Shown here: positions 49,381-58,442 of the stretch, one piece after another | How the letters are laid out: every line of letters starts with the position of its first letter | How positions within the stretch are numbered: position 1 is the stretch's first letter | NCBI GenBank assembly: GCA_965204235.1 | Contig: OZ241979.1 | Location: forward strand, 2,666,001-2,730,000 | Direction: 5' to 3' | DNA from: JAJDTQ01 sp965204235 | Lineage (GTDB): Bacteria; Desulfobacterota; Binatia; UBA9968; JAJDTQ01 | Length of the DNA stretch: 64,000 nucleotides | Position numbers and translations under genes: made by a program | Notes under the pieces: model-generated | The model's database searches: none | The model's input: only the letters and a program-made list of their open reading frames with translations | Told to the model about the DNA's origin: nothing

Positions 49381-50959
49381 CCGTCCGCCCGTCCAGGGAT
49401 TCCTCCCGGCGGAAGATCTTTTCGTCCCACTGCCTGTCCGAACGGCGGTCGAAGACCACCAGGTGGCCGGCCTGGGCGGCGCAACGGTCCATGTAACCCG
49501 CAGTCTGCTCCAGACCTTCGCGGACGGTCCGGTCCATGCCCTGGTGCAAGACCTTGCACTCGATGACGAACTTGTCCACGGTGGGTTCCGGCGCCATCCG
49601 GCCTCCCCGGGGCCAGACGACGAGCAGGTCGGTGCGCCCCCTGCCCAGGCCGTATTCCCGCTCGATGCGGCCGTTGCTGTTCACCACCCGCTGGAGGAAC
49701 GCCTGCAGGATGAGTTGCGGGCCGGCTTCGGCGTAGTCGAAGCGCCCCAGCCAGTGTTCCGAGTGCTCCCGGAAGAACGACTGGAATGCGGCGAGCAGCT
49801 TGTCCATGTCGAGGCCGCCTTCGGCGTCCACGTACCAGGCCACGTCCTGGTCCAGGCTGTCCTGGACAACGTGGTTCAGTTCTCGCGGCACCACCTCGGC
49901 GTAGATGGGATTCGCCATGCGCGGCGGAGACCCTTGTGCGACCAAGCCCAGGTCGCGCACGTATTCAAGGTCGCGGGAATCGTATCGAGGCTCGCCGCCG
50001 GTCAGCAACGGCTCCACCACCCGGCGGACGCGGTCTTCCCGGAGCTTGTCGGCCAGTTGGTCGAGGTGGGTCTCCCGGCGCAGGATGAGCTGCTCCTGGG
50101 CGTCGAGGACGTCCTCGTGGGTGATGGCGTGGGAGCGGTCGCGTCCGGCCTCGTTGCGGAAGCATGCCTGGTGGCAGAGCGCGTTGACCAGCCACGGCTG
50201 CCCGCGGGTCTGCCGCCAGACTGCGTCCAGCGCCGCGGGGGTGAATGCCTGTCCGGTCTCCCTGGTGTGCTGGGCGAGCAGCGCGCGCACTTCGGCCTCC
50301 GTGAAGTCCCCGAGGCGCATGGACTCGGCCTTGATGTTGAAAGCGCTGCCGCCGGCCACCACCGTGTTCTCCGAGCTCGACCGGATGCGGTAGTCGCGCA
50401 CGTCACGCACGCCGCACAATACCACGCTGTGCGGAAACTCCGAGGGACGCCGGTCGTAGCCCGCGCGCAACTGGCGGAGCACGGAGATCAGCGTGTCGCC
50501 CACCAGGGAATCGATCTCGTCGATGAGCAGCACCAGGGGGCGGGGGTTCGCCCGGCACCAGCGGGTCAACGTCTCCCGGAGAGCTCCGTGGGGACCCGAC
50601 CTTGCGAGTATATCGCTCCAGGCGCTGTCCGGGAACTCATCTTGCAGGGACAGTGCCCTGGAGGCCAGTTCGCCCAGGATGGCGCGCATGGCCTGTCCCA
50701 CGTCTTCCCGGGCAGACTGACCCGCCTCGACGTTCCCGTAAACGCAACGGAAGTCCCCTTCCGCGCCGCTGTGCAGCAGGTCCCGCAAGGCGAGCAGGAC
50801 GGAGGTCTTGCCCGTCTGTCGGGGAGCATGCAGCACGAAGTAGCGCTTGCTCCGGACCAGTTCCAGGACCTCGCCCAGGTCCACCCGTTGCAGCGGCGGG
50901 ATGCGGTAGTGGTCTTCGGCTTCGACCGGGCCCGACGTGTTGAAGAAGCGCATGGCCAA
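49361..50959 (-). CDS. AAA-like ATPase with C-terminal PD-(D/E)XK-type region
   Basis: The 532-residue protein starts with the AAA-like family pattern (FFNTSGPVEAEDHYRIPPL, Walker A HAPRQTGKTSVL, Walker B LVLLIDEIDSLV). The region after residue ~400 contains GRTDLLVVW and FVIECKVLHQG, which fit the D...ExK residues of a restriction-endonuclease-like fold. The protein family is common but its role is unproven; involvement in defence or DNA maintenance is plausible. ATG is at 50959 (MAMRFFNTSG). Convergent with SGNH copy 3. Confidence 0.78.
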   Translation of the reverse strand: MAMRFFNTSGPVEAEDHYRIPPLQRVDLGEVLELVRSKRYFVLHAPRQTGKTSVLLALRDLLHSGAEGDFRCVYGNVEAGQSAREDVGQAMRAILGELASRALSLQDEFPDSAWSDILARSGPHGALRETLTRWCRANPRPLVLLIDEIDSLVGDTLISVLRQLRAGYDRRPSEFPHSVVLCGVRDVRDYRIRSSSENTVVAGGSAFNIKAESMRLGDFTEAEVRALLAQHTRETGQAFTPAALDAVWRQTRGQPWLVNALCHQACFRNEAGRDRSHAITHEDVLDAQEQLILRRETHLDQLADKLREDRVRRVVEPLLTGGEPRYDSRDLEYVRDLGLVAQGSPPRMANPIYAEVVPRELNHVVQDSLDQDVAWYVDAEGGLDMDKLLAAFQSFFREHSEHWLGRFDYAEAGPQLILQAFLQRVVNSNGRIEREYGLGRGRTDLLVVWPRGGRMAPEPTVDKFVIECKVLHQGMDRTVREGLEQTAGYMDRCAAQAGHLVVFDRRSDRQWDEKIFRREESLDGRTVTVWGM

Positions 50960-51001
50960 CGGTGTAACACCTCTGCCCCGGATGGATCGCTGGGTCGGGG
51001 T

Positions 51002-51991
51002 TCAGTGGTCGTGCTTCTTCTGGAGTCCGCCGTGGCCCATGCGCAGGATGTCGCCGCGGGTGACCCGGGCGCCCGCCAGCAGTTTCGGCAGCATGAAATC
51101 GAAGGCGGTGACCGGGTCGTGGAGGACGCACCCGGACAGACCGAGGACGGGTACGTCCCCCAGGTAACTCATGAGGAACATGGAGCCGGGGAGCACCGGG
51201 AAGCCGTGGGACACCACGTCCGCGCCGCTTCGGCGAATGCCTTCGGGGGTGAGGTCGTCGGGGTCCACGGACATGCCGCCGCTCACCAGGATGATGTCGG
51301 CGCCCCTGGCCGCGAATTCCCTGATGTGGCCGGCGATGACGTCCGGGTCGTCCGGGGCCAGGGTGGCGGGCTCCAGGGTCGAGCCCATGCGCTCCACCTT
51401 CTTGCGCACGGCGGGCTCGAAGCCGTCCTCGATGCGGCCGGTGAAGACCTCGCTTCCGGTCACCAGCAGGAAGACCTTCCTCGCGGGCATGGCCGCCACC
51501 GACACGATGGGCCCGTCCTTGCACAGGGCTTCGGCCCGGACCACCAGGTCCTCCTTCACCACCACCGGGATGGTGCGCGTGCCCCCCACCACCGTGCCTT
51601 CCCGGACGAACTCCCCCGAACGGAGGGTGGCCAGGATCAGGTCCCCCAACTCGTTGAAACGGAACAGCCGCTCCCCGTCCACCTCCAGCATGCCGTCCCT
51701 TTCCGCCACCAGGTTGACCCGACCCTCGCTCGGGTCCGTGAGCTTCAGGCCGCCTCCCGCGGCGGCCCGGGCCAGCCGGAGGGCGGCGTCCTCTTCGTGC
51801 AGTTCGTCCGGGGCCAGCTCCATGATGTAGATGTGGGCCTTGCCCACGTCCAGCAGCCGCGGCACGTCCTCCCGGGCGATCAGGTGCCCCCGCTTGAACC
51901 GGGGACCCTTGTGGCCCCCGGGTATGATCTCGGTAATGTCGTGGGCCAGGCGCATCCCCACCGCTTGTTCCACCGGAATGACCTTGAGCAT
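51002..51991 (-). CDS. Molybdopterin-binding (MoeA-like MoCF) domain protein
   Basis: The 329-residue protein has a C-terminal MoCF_biosynth domain (LLVTGSEVFTGRIEDGF, ILVSGGMSVDPDDL, LGLSGCVLHDPVTAFDFML) and an N-terminal part beginning MLKVIPVEQAVGMRLAHDIT. It is shorter than MoeA and lacks its full domain set. Such proteins may act in cofactor insertion or delivery for molybdenum hydroxylases. Together with moaA 1.2 kb away and the CoxMSL-type genes at 22-26 kb, it fits the need for molybdenum cofactor. ATG at 51991. Confidence 0.82.
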   Translation of the reverse strand: MLKVIPVEQAVGMRLAHDITEIIPGGHKGPRFKRGHLIAREDVPRLLDVGKAHIYIMELAPDELHEEDAALRLARAAAGGGLKLTDPSEGRVNLVAERDGMLEVDGERLFRFNELGDLILATLRSGEFVREGTVVGGTRTIPVVVKEDLVVRAEALCKDGPIVSVAAMPARKVFLLVTGSEVFTGRIEDGFEPAVRKKVERMGSTLEPATLAPDDPDVIAGHIREFAARGADIILVSGGMSVDPDDLTPEGIRRSGADVVSHGFPVLPGSMFLMSYLGDVPVLGLSGCVLHDPVTAFDFMLPKLLAGARVTRGDILRMGHGGLQKKHDH

Positions 51992-52076
51992 GAGTCCCTC
52001 TCCCTGGACCGCCGTTCCTCCGCGGGGGACGGACGAAACGGACGACGTGGACCCGGCCGCGGCCGGGTTCGGTGCG

Positions 52077-53162
52077 CTAATCGCGTATGTTCTGGGTGAA
52101 CCACTCCCTGGGGATCTCCCGGCCGACGCCGAGCTCCCGCGCCCGCTGCACCACGTAGCCCGCCACCGAGGCGAATTGCAGTCCCTGGGTGCCGTCGTTC
52201 AGGAAGAAGGCCACCTGCGAATCGTTGCTCCGGCCCGGCCCGGCGCCGCCCATGAGGTCGGTGAGCAATGGGTGTTGGCCGGCGAACAGATCGACTCCGG
52301 GAGCGACGATGCGGGCGGTCTCGTCGTCGCTCCCGGCCACGTAGGAGGCGTATCCGGCGATGCGTTTCATGCCGTGGTCCAGCGTGTGGATGGTGCCGCG
52401 TCCGAGCTTGACGGTCAGGTCGCAGCGGTCGAGGACCTTCGGGTTCCATTCGTTGCTGCGGACGCAGGTGAGGAAGGCGCCGTCCTCCACCCATGCGGGG
52501 TCTTCCACCACCACCTTGACCGAATCGGTGCAGGTGGCCACCATGTCCGAGCCCCGCACCACTTCCTCCACGGTCTCGCGCGCGGTGACGGGTATGCCGA
52601 GAAGCCGGTTCATCTTGCGCGCGTAGGCTTCCCGGTTGGCGGGGGTGGGGCTGTAGACCTTGACCTCGCGGAGTTCCCGGACCTCGGCGAAGGCCCGCAG
52701 ATAGGTCTCCGCCATGCCGCCGGAACCCAGCATCCCCACCACCGAGGCGTCGTCCCGGGCCAAGTGTCTTGCCGCGAGGCCGGCGCAGGCGCCCACCCGC
52801 ATGTGCTGGATGACGCCGTCGTTGATGATCGCCAGGGGTTCGGCGTTGCGCGCGGAGAAGACCAGCACGAGGCCGCAGTAGGTCCCGGGCTCCATGCAGT
52901 ATTTCTCCACGGTCCGGCCCTCGGGCCACTCCAGCATGTCGGACTTCATGCGGATGGCGAAGACCCCGAAGGAGCGACTGGCGCCCTCCATGGTGCCCCA
53001 ACGGTACATCCGGTGGGGCTCTTCCTGCGGCACGTACAGGTCGATGCGGGGCCGGTACACGGCGCGCTGCGCGAGCAGGTCGCGGTAGCCGGTCTCCAGG
53101 GCCTTGATGCACCCCTTCATGTCGAGGATTTCCTCTACGGTTTCGTTGTCGATGAGCAACAT
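52077..53162 (-). CDS. Ornithine cyclodeaminase/mu-crystallin family protein
   Basis: The 361-residue protein has the family NAD(P)-binding motif GMLGSGGMAETYLRAFAEV, DMVATCTDSVKVV and a final FLNDGTQGLQFASVAGYV. The family includes ornithine cyclodeaminase, alanine dehydrogenase and ketimine reductases; the reaction here is not fixed. ATG at 53162 (MLLIDNETVEEIL) is preferred over an upstream TTG at 53192. It lies between the MoeA-like gene and moaA on the same strand but has no known molybdenum role. Confidence 0.87.
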   Translation of the reverse strand: MLLIDNETVEEILDMKGCIKALETGYRDLLAQRAVYRPRIDLYVPQEEPHRMYRWGTMEGASRSFGVFAIRMKSDMLEWPEGRTVEKYCMEPGTYCGLVLVFSARNAEPLAIINDGVIQHMRVGACAGLAARHLARDDASVVGMLGSGGMAETYLRAFAEVRELREVKVYSPTPANREAYARKMNRLLGIPVTARETVEEVVRGSDMVATCTDSVKVVVEDPAWVEDGAFLTCVRSNEWNPKVLDRCDLTVKLGRGTIHTLDHGMKRIAGYASYVAGSDDETARIVAPGVDLFAGQHPLLTDLMGGAGPGRSNDSQVAFFLNDGTQGLQFASVAGYVVQRARELGVGREIPREWFTQNIRD

Positions 53163-53216
53163 GGCGAGGTTCCCGGCGGAAAGGCGTTGCAAGGGGAGGA
53201 TGCCCGCGGCGGCGCG

Positions 53217-54230
53217 TCATCCTCCCAGCGTAATCATCTCGATCTTCCGGCGCCGTCCGGGGTCGTAGCCGTCGGGCGACCGGATGGCGTCGAGCCGCTC
53301 GGCCGAGAAACGGTCGGTCCGCCCGTTCCAGACGGCGTGCATCCATCCGCGGACCTCGTGGTCGTCCGCGCCGCTGCGCAGCCGCGCCTTGAGGTCGTGT
53401 CCGGTGCGGGAAAAGAGGCACGTGACCAACCGGCCGTCCGCGGTCAGGCGGCCGCGGCTGCACGTTCCGCAGAACGGCTCGGTCACCGACGCGACGACGC
53501 CGACCCTGCCCTTGCCGTCGCGGAAGGCGTAGTCCACCGCCGGCGCGTTGCCGTCGTCCCTTCCCACCGGCTCCAGCGGGTAGCGCGCGCGGATCCGCTC
53601 CAGGATCTCCTGCTTCGGCACGGTCCGCTCCAGGCGCCAGGCGTTCGCCGTCCCCACGTCCATGTATTCGATGAACCGCACCACGAAGCCGTGGGCGCGT
53701 CCGAACTCCACCAGGTCGAGGACGTCGTCCTCGTTGACGCCCCGTTCGATGACGGCGTTGATCTTGACAGGTCCCAGCCCGGCCTTTTGGGCCGCGAACA
53801 GTCCGTCGATCACGTGGTCGAGGTCGCCGCGCCGGGTGATCCGGCGGAAACGTTCCGGGTCCAGGCTGTCGATGCTCACGTTGATGCGCTGCAAGCCGGC
53901 GGACCGGAGCGCCTCGGCCGTCTCGGCCAGCCGCGAGCCGTTGGTGGTGAGCGCCATGTCCTCGATGCCGGGGATGCGTGAGAGCTGGCGCACCAAGTCG
54001 GGAAGGTCGCGCCGGAGCAGCGGCTCGCCTCCGGTCAGGCGGACCTTCCGCACTCCCAGGGGAACCGCAAGCCGCACCACCCGGCAGATCTCCTCGAACG
54101 ACAGGATCTCCCGCTTGTCGATCCAGTCGTAGTGGTCGAAGGGCATGCAGTAGGCGCAGCGGAAGTTGCACCGGTCGGTCACGGATATCCGCAAGTCACG
54201 CCACGGGCGGTTCAGTCCGTCAGTCAACAC
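53217..54230 (-). CDS. moaA: GTP 3',8-cyclase MoaA
   Basis: MoaA starts molybdenum cofactor synthesis by cyclising GTP. The protein has LRISVTDRCNFRCAYCMPFD (radical-SAM CxxxCxxC), VRLTGGEPLLR, NVSIDSLDPERF, and the second cluster cysteines in EPFCGTCSRGRL and LVTCLFSR. The usual C-terminal double-glycine end is present (TLGG). The start is uncertain: GTG 54230 gives VLTDGLNRPWRDLR, which fits the family, whereas TTG 54266 gives a longer N-terminus. It supplies cofactor precursors for enzymes such as the CoxL-like protein. Confidence 0.92.
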   Translation of the reverse strand: MLTDGLNRPWRDLRISVTDRCNFRCAYCMPFDHYDWIDKREILSFEEICRVVRLAVPLGVRKVRLTGGEPLLRRDLPDLVRQLSRIPGIEDMALTTNGSRLAETAEALRSAGLQRINVSIDSLDPERFRRITRRGDLDHVIDGLFAAQKAGLGPVKINAVIERGVNEDDVLDLVEFGRAHGFVVRFIEYMDVGTANAWRLERTVPKQEILERIRARYPLEPVGRDDGNAPAVDYAFRDGKGRVGVVASVTEPFCGTCSRGRLTADGRLVTCLFSRTGHDLKARLRSGADDHEVRGWMHAVWNGRTDRFSAERLDAIRSPDGYDPGRRRKIEMITLGG

Positions 54231-54455
54231 GACGGTCAATATGGAACTCCGACTTTCCCAAGTCAAGGAACGGGACCCGCCGCGGGCGCGTCATCGCCGG
54301 GTCGGGGCTGCTCCGCGGACTCCCCGGCCCGGCCCCGGCTGCCTGCCGGCCGCGCCGGCCGCTTGACTGCCGGTCCGTCAAGGGGAATAATCGTGGGACG
54401 CGAGTGGATGCCGCGCCGCGGAGGCGGGGCGCGCTCGTCCAGAGAGGAGCCGCTT

Positions 54456-55172
54456 ATGCCCGTCTGGGACGACATCCTGACCGACCGTGACAAGGAAGTG
54501 TTCGCCCTTTCCGGTTACGGCCAGCACGCGGGGTTCGGCCAGCGTCCGGCCGTGCTGGTCATCGACGTGAACTACAACTTCGTCGGCGACCGTCGGGAGC
54601 CGATCCTCGAATCCGTCAAGCGCTTCCGCAACAGTTGCGGCGAGGAGGGATGGATCGGGGTCGATCACACGGTGGAACTCCTGGCGGAGGCCCGGAAGAA
54701 GCGGTTGCCGATCTTCTATACCACCGGCCACGGCGAGGAAGAGACCGTTGCCTTCGGCCGCTGGCACGGCAAGAACCGGCGGGGCGCCGAGGACTTTTCC
54801 GACCTGGCCCGGAAGGGGAACGAGATCGTCGCGGAGATCGCCCCCCGGAAGGGCGACGTGGTGGTGCGCAAGCAGAAGCCCAGCGCCTTCTTCGGCACCG
54901 CGCTCATGAGCATGTTGAACGAGTTGCACGCGGACAGCGTGCTGGTGACCGGGACCACCACCAGCGGCTGTGTCCGGGCTACGGTCATCGACGCGTTCTC
55001 CTACAACTTCGGCGTCAGCGTGGTGGAGGAATGCACCTTCGACCGGGGCCAGGCGTCCCACAAGATCAACCTGTTCGACATGAACATGAAGTACGCGGAC
55101 GTGGTGTCGTTGGAGGAGACGGTCGATTACATCCGGGGCCTGCCCGACAACCTCTTCGCTCCGCCGCTCTGA
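54456..55172 (+). CDS. Cysteine hydrolase (isochorismatase/N-carbamoylsarcosine amidase-like)
   Basis: The 238-residue protein has the catalytic Asp in VLVIDVNYNF, the lysine in VVVRKQKPSAFFG and the cysteine in TGTTTSGCVRATVIDAF: the Asp-Lys-Cys triad of the isochorismatase-like fold. It most resembles amidases such as N-carbamoylsarcosine amidase. The substrate is unknown. ATG 54456 has an AGAGAGGAGC ribosome-binding site. It lies 14 bases upstream of xerC but its function is unrelated as far as can be seen. Confidence 0.87.
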   Translation: MPVWDDILTDRDKEVFALSGYGQHAGFGQRPAVLVIDVNYNFVGDRREPILESVKRFRNSCGEEGWIGVDHTVELLAEARKKRLPIFYTTGHGEEETVAFGRWHGKNRRGAEDFSDLARKGNEIVAEIAPRKGDVVVRKQKPSAFFGTALMSMLNELHADSVLVTGTTTSGCVRATVIDAFSYNFGVSVVEECTFDRGQASHKINLFDMNMKYADVVSLEETVDYIRGLPDNLFAPPL

Positions 55173-55186
55173 GCGCCGCGCGTGGC

Positions 55187-56098
55187 ATGAGCGGGATTGC
55201 ACGCCAGATCCGGGGGTTCGGGGACTACCTGCGCGACGGGGCGCGGTTCTCCCCCCACTCGGTCAAGGGTTACCTGACCGACCTGGAGGGGTTCCGCCAG
55301 TACCTGGAGCAGGCCGGCCTCGACGGGGACGGGGCCTCGGCGCTGCGGGCGGTGGACGCGCATTGCATCCGGGGCTACCTGAAGACCCTCTACGAAAGCC
55401 GCAAGAAGAGCACCATCGGGCGCAAGCTGGCCGCCCTCAAGGGCTTCTTTCGCTACCTCCTGCGCGAGGGGGTCATCGACCGGGACCCGCTGGCGGGTTT
55501 CGCCACCCCGAAGCAGGAAGCCCCGCTGGTGAAGTTCCTGTCCGTGGACGAGGCTTTCCGGGTCCTGGGTTGCCTGCCGGAAGAGGGGGTCCTCCCGGCC
55601 CGCGACCGCGCCGTCATGGAGGTGCTGTATTCGTCCGGCATCCGGGTCAGCGAGCTCGTGGGCCTCGACTGGCGCGACGTGGACTTCTCGTTGGGCGTTG
55701 TCAAGGTCCTGGGCAAGGGGTCCAAGGAGCGCATCGTTCCCATCGGCGAGGTGGCCCTGGCGGCCCTGCGGGACTACGCGGACCACCAGCGGGCCCGGTG
55801 GCAACGCACGGCCCGGGGGGAGGAGCCGGTGTTCGTGAACCGTTTCGGCAACAGGATCACCACCCGGAGCGTGGCCCGCATCGTGGAGAAATACCTGACC
55901 CTGGCCGGCATTCCCGTACGCATGGGACCCCACGGCCTGCGCCACACCTTCGCCACGCACCTGCTCAACGCCGGCGCGGACCTGCGCTCCATCCAGGAGC
56001 TGCTGGGCCACGCGAGCCTCTCCACCACCCAGCGCTACACCCACGTCAACCTCGATCAGCTCACCGCAGTGTACGACCGCGCCCATCCCAGGGCGTGA
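55187..56098 (+). CDS. xerC: Tyrosine recombinase XerC
   Basis: The 303-residue site-specific recombinase has the N-terminal SAM-like domain (FGDYLRDGARFSPHSVKGYL) and the full catalytic set: Arg in SSGIRVSELV, Lys in GKGSKERIVP, HGLRHTFATHLL (HxxR), LGHASLSTTQRYTHV (His and the nucleophilic Tyr). It resolves chromosome dimers at dif with a XerD partner. In many bacteria xerC is followed directly by hslV and hslU; here an inverted methyltransferase module lies between them. Confidence 0.94.
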   Translation: MSGIARQIRGFGDYLRDGARFSPHSVKGYLTDLEGFRQYLEQAGLDGDGASALRAVDAHCIRGYLKTLYESRKKSTIGRKLAALKGFFRYLLREGVIDRDPLAGFATPKQEAPLVKFLSVDEAFRVLGCLPEEGVLPARDRAVMEVLYSSGIRVSELVGLDWRDVDFSLGVVKVLGKGSKERIVPIGEVALAALRDYADHQRARWQRTARGEEPVFVNRFGNRITTRSVARIVEKYLTLAGIPVRMGPHGLRHTFATHLLNAGADLRSIQELLGHASLSTTQRYTHVNLDQLTAVYDRAHPRA

Positions 56099-56191
56099 GG
56101 CCGCCGCTCGCGCCCTGTTCGTTTGCCTGGAGCTTTTGTTCCCCGATAAGGATGGTTCGGCGGAGCACCCCCGAGACGGCCCTTGCCGGGT

Positions 56192-57202
56192 TCATCGACC
56201 GCGATACGAAGTTTCGATCTCTCTTATGATCAAGTCCATCTGTTCGGGTTCTCGAGTGTAGAGATGGGCCGACCTGACGGCTTTCCCGGCGATTTCGACG
56301 GACCGCTTCTCCTTGTCGATACCGATGTACCGCCTGCCTTCGTTGATGGCGGCGAGGGCCGTCGTGCCGCTGCCCATGAAACAATCGAGAACCACGTCTC
56401 CAGGCTTGGTGAACAACTTGATGACTCGCCGGGGCAACTCGACGGGGAACTTGGAATCATGATCGGAGTTGCTGCGAACGGACGGTATGTCCCATACTCC
56501 ACGGGAACCCCAATTGACCCACTCTTCTTTCGTAAGTCGTGATCGATCCACCCTGGTGATTCCCGGCTTCCAGAAGACGTAAAGATATTCCGATTCATCT
56601 ACGGACCGATACGATATGGTGTGCCATCGGGAATTTTCCCAGGCCGCGTCCTTGACCCATATCCTGCGATCGTACAGATAGAAGCCTGCCCTGGCGCTCG
56701 CTTCCTCGATCAGTCCACCCACGAGAAAAATCCGGGTCTGCGGCTGATATTTGCCGCCCCTGATGTTGTTGCCGTTGAGCCGTCGGTCAATTGTCTGCTC
56801 ACTGCATCCGAAGTGCTCTGCAAGTTGGTACCGGTTCCAGTCGGGCCGCATCTTCCGGACTTCGAGTATGTCCTCCCTGGAAAGCTTGACCTTTCGTCGG
56901 GACACGTTGTCCGCCATGATCTTGGGCATGCTCTCATCCCTGAAACAGAGGATGTCGGCAACGTTGATGGCCAGAAACCCGCCCGGCTGGACAATGGGAT
57001 AGTGAAGCCCGATGACGTCTCTCAACAGATCCTTCCAGCTCTTGAAGGACAGGTCTTTCTCGTATTCCTTGCCCACGTAGTAAGGGGGAGACCACACGCT
57101 CAGAGCGATGGAGTTCGGTGCGATCCTCTTCAGGAGCTGCCGCGAGTCACCATGATACAGGTTGTCCGGTTCGAGGGGACGGAACAGATTTACGGTTGCC
57201 AT
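56192..57202 (-). CDS. Class beta DNA methyltransferase (probably N4-cytosine or N6-adenine)
   Basis: The 336-residue protein has motif IV SVWSPPYYVGKEYEKDL near the N-terminus and motif I DCFMGSGTTALAAINEG near the C-terminus, the beta-class order. SPPY rather than DPPY is more usual in N4-cytosine enzymes. The central region contains a helix-turn-helix-like segment (NRYQLAEHFGCSEQTIDRRL) that may help target recognition. ATG 57202 overlaps the end of the upstream frameshifted ORF by 13 bases. The stretch is AT-richer than the neighbours and runs opposite to xerC and hslV, suggesting acquisition. Confidence 0.85.
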   Translation of the reverse strand: MATVNLFRPLEPDNLYHGDSRQLLKRIAPNSIALSVWSPPYYVGKEYEKDLSFKSWKDLLRDVIGLHYPIVQPGGFLAINVADILCFRDESMPKIMADNVSRRKVKLSREDILEVRKMRPDWNRYQLAEHFGCSEQTIDRRLNGNNIRGGKYQPQTRIFLVGGLIEEASARAGFYLYDRRIWVKDAAWENSRWHTISYRSVDESEYLYVFWKPGITRVDRSRLTKEEWVNWGSRGVWDIPSVRSNSDHDSKFPVELPRRVIKLFTKPGDVVLDCFMGSGTTALAAINEGRRYIGIDKEKRSVEIAGKAVRSAHLYTREPEQMDLIIREIETSYRGR

Positions 57203-57595
57203 GGGCCTGTACACTCCTGTTTCTCATGGTTGTAGATCAAGGTCTGTACGCGCCATGAAGCCTTGCGCCTCAATTTGTGGAAGCCCACCCTTACCCTGAA
57301 ATCCTCGCCCCGGGTGGGGGCATTTCGTCCAGCCAACCAGATCCCGTCATCGGCAGTCGGGTTGTAGCGATCCTGCAATCTTCCGCTGGGAATTGCCGCG
57401 ATACCCCGAGAGCCGGTCGAGCAATTCCCGCGTTATGTCTTCGGCAATATCCTTGACGCTGTCCGGCGAGTGCAGGAAAATTTCGTGCGCCTCCATTCCG
57501 AAATCGGAAACCGCCTGGAATATCCAGCGTAGCGTGAGTTTCTCGATTTCTTCTATTTCGTGCAGCGAGAGGAGGTCAGGGTCTTTTTCGGTCAT
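57190..57595 (-). pseudogene. Frameshifted companion gene of the methyltransferase
   Basis: Starting at ATG 57595 (MTEKDPDLLSLHEIEEIEKL) the frame runs as RLSGYRGNSQRKI and stops at 57347. A second frame, offset by one base, continues from the same point as LQDRYNPTADDGIWLAG, FRVRVGFHKLRRKASWRV to 57190, where it meets the methyltransferase. The two pieces join smoothly if one base is added or lost near 57380, giving about 130 residues. The sequence is not recognised; a restriction-linked role is suggested only by position. It could also be two separate short genes. Confidence 0.5.
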
Positions 57596-57862
57596 CCGCT
57601 TCCCTTTGATGGTCCATCCTGCACGAGTCGTCGTTTGGGTCCAGGCGCCGCCGGGCCATCCATCGGTCCATGGCCTCCCACCTCTACCACGATTCCGACT
57701 CCCGAACACCCCTTGCCCACGCGACGCTGTGGAGGGCCGGAATTTCCAGAGCCTGCCAAGTCTGCGGTTTCGTGTTACAGTGACGGATCGTCCCGGTTGC
57801 CGCAACGGGTCCCGTGGCCGGGGGCCGCGGCGCCCGGGACCCTGGGAAGCGAGTTCTGGACC

Positions 57863-58393
57863 ATGTTTCATGCAACCACCATCCTTGCGGTGCGGCACGG
57901 GGGCCGGGTCGTGGTCGCGGGGGACGGGCAGGTGAGCCTCGGCGACACCGCGCTGAAGCACACGGCGCGCAAGGTCCGGAAGCTCTACGGAGACCGGGTG
58001 ATCGCCGGGTTCGCGGGCGCCACCGCGGACGCGTTCACGCTGTTCGAGAAGTTCGAGGGCAAGCTCGAGCAGCACGGCGGGGTCTTCAAGCGGGCCGCGG
58101 TGGAGTTGGCCAAGGAGTGGCGCACGGATCGGGTGCTGCGGCGGTTGGAGGCGCTCATGATCGTCGCCGACGCCGAGAGCTCGCTGGTGGTGTCGGGCAA
58201 CGGCGACGTGGTGGAGCCGGACGACGGCGTCATCGCCATCGGCTCGGGCGGCAACTATGCGCTTGCGGCGGCGCGGGCTTTGGTCCATCATGGCCCGCTC
58301 GACGCCCGGGCCATCGCCGAAGAGGCCATGAAGGTGGCCGCGGCCATCTGCGTCTATACCAACGACAACCTGACCATCGAGGAGTTGCCCTGA
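57863..58393 (+). CDS. hslV: HslV peptidase subunit of HslUV
   Basis: The 176-residue proteasome-like peptidase has FHATTILAVRHGGRVVVAGDGQVSLG, with the catalytic threonine exposed after removal of a short leader, VRKLYGDRVIAGFAGATADAF, and the end NDNLTIEELP. It forms the protease core of HslUV, an ATP-dependent quality-control complex. ATG at 57863. It is followed after 49 bases by hslU. The 267-base gap before it is divergent from the methyltransferase module and has no recognised repeat or promoter consensus. Confidence 0.95.
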   Translation: MFHATTILAVRHGGRVVVAGDGQVSLGDTALKHTARKVRKLYGDRVIAGFAGATADAFTLFEKFEGKLEQHGGVFKRAAVELAKEWRTDRVLRRLEALMIVADAESSLVVSGNGDVVEPDDGVIAIGSGGNYALAAARALVHHGPLDARAIAEEAMKVAAAICVYTNDNLTIEELP

Positions 58394-58442
58394 TCCCCGG
58401 GCCGCCGCGCGCCGCGCCGGTCCAGGGATCGAACCGGAGCCC

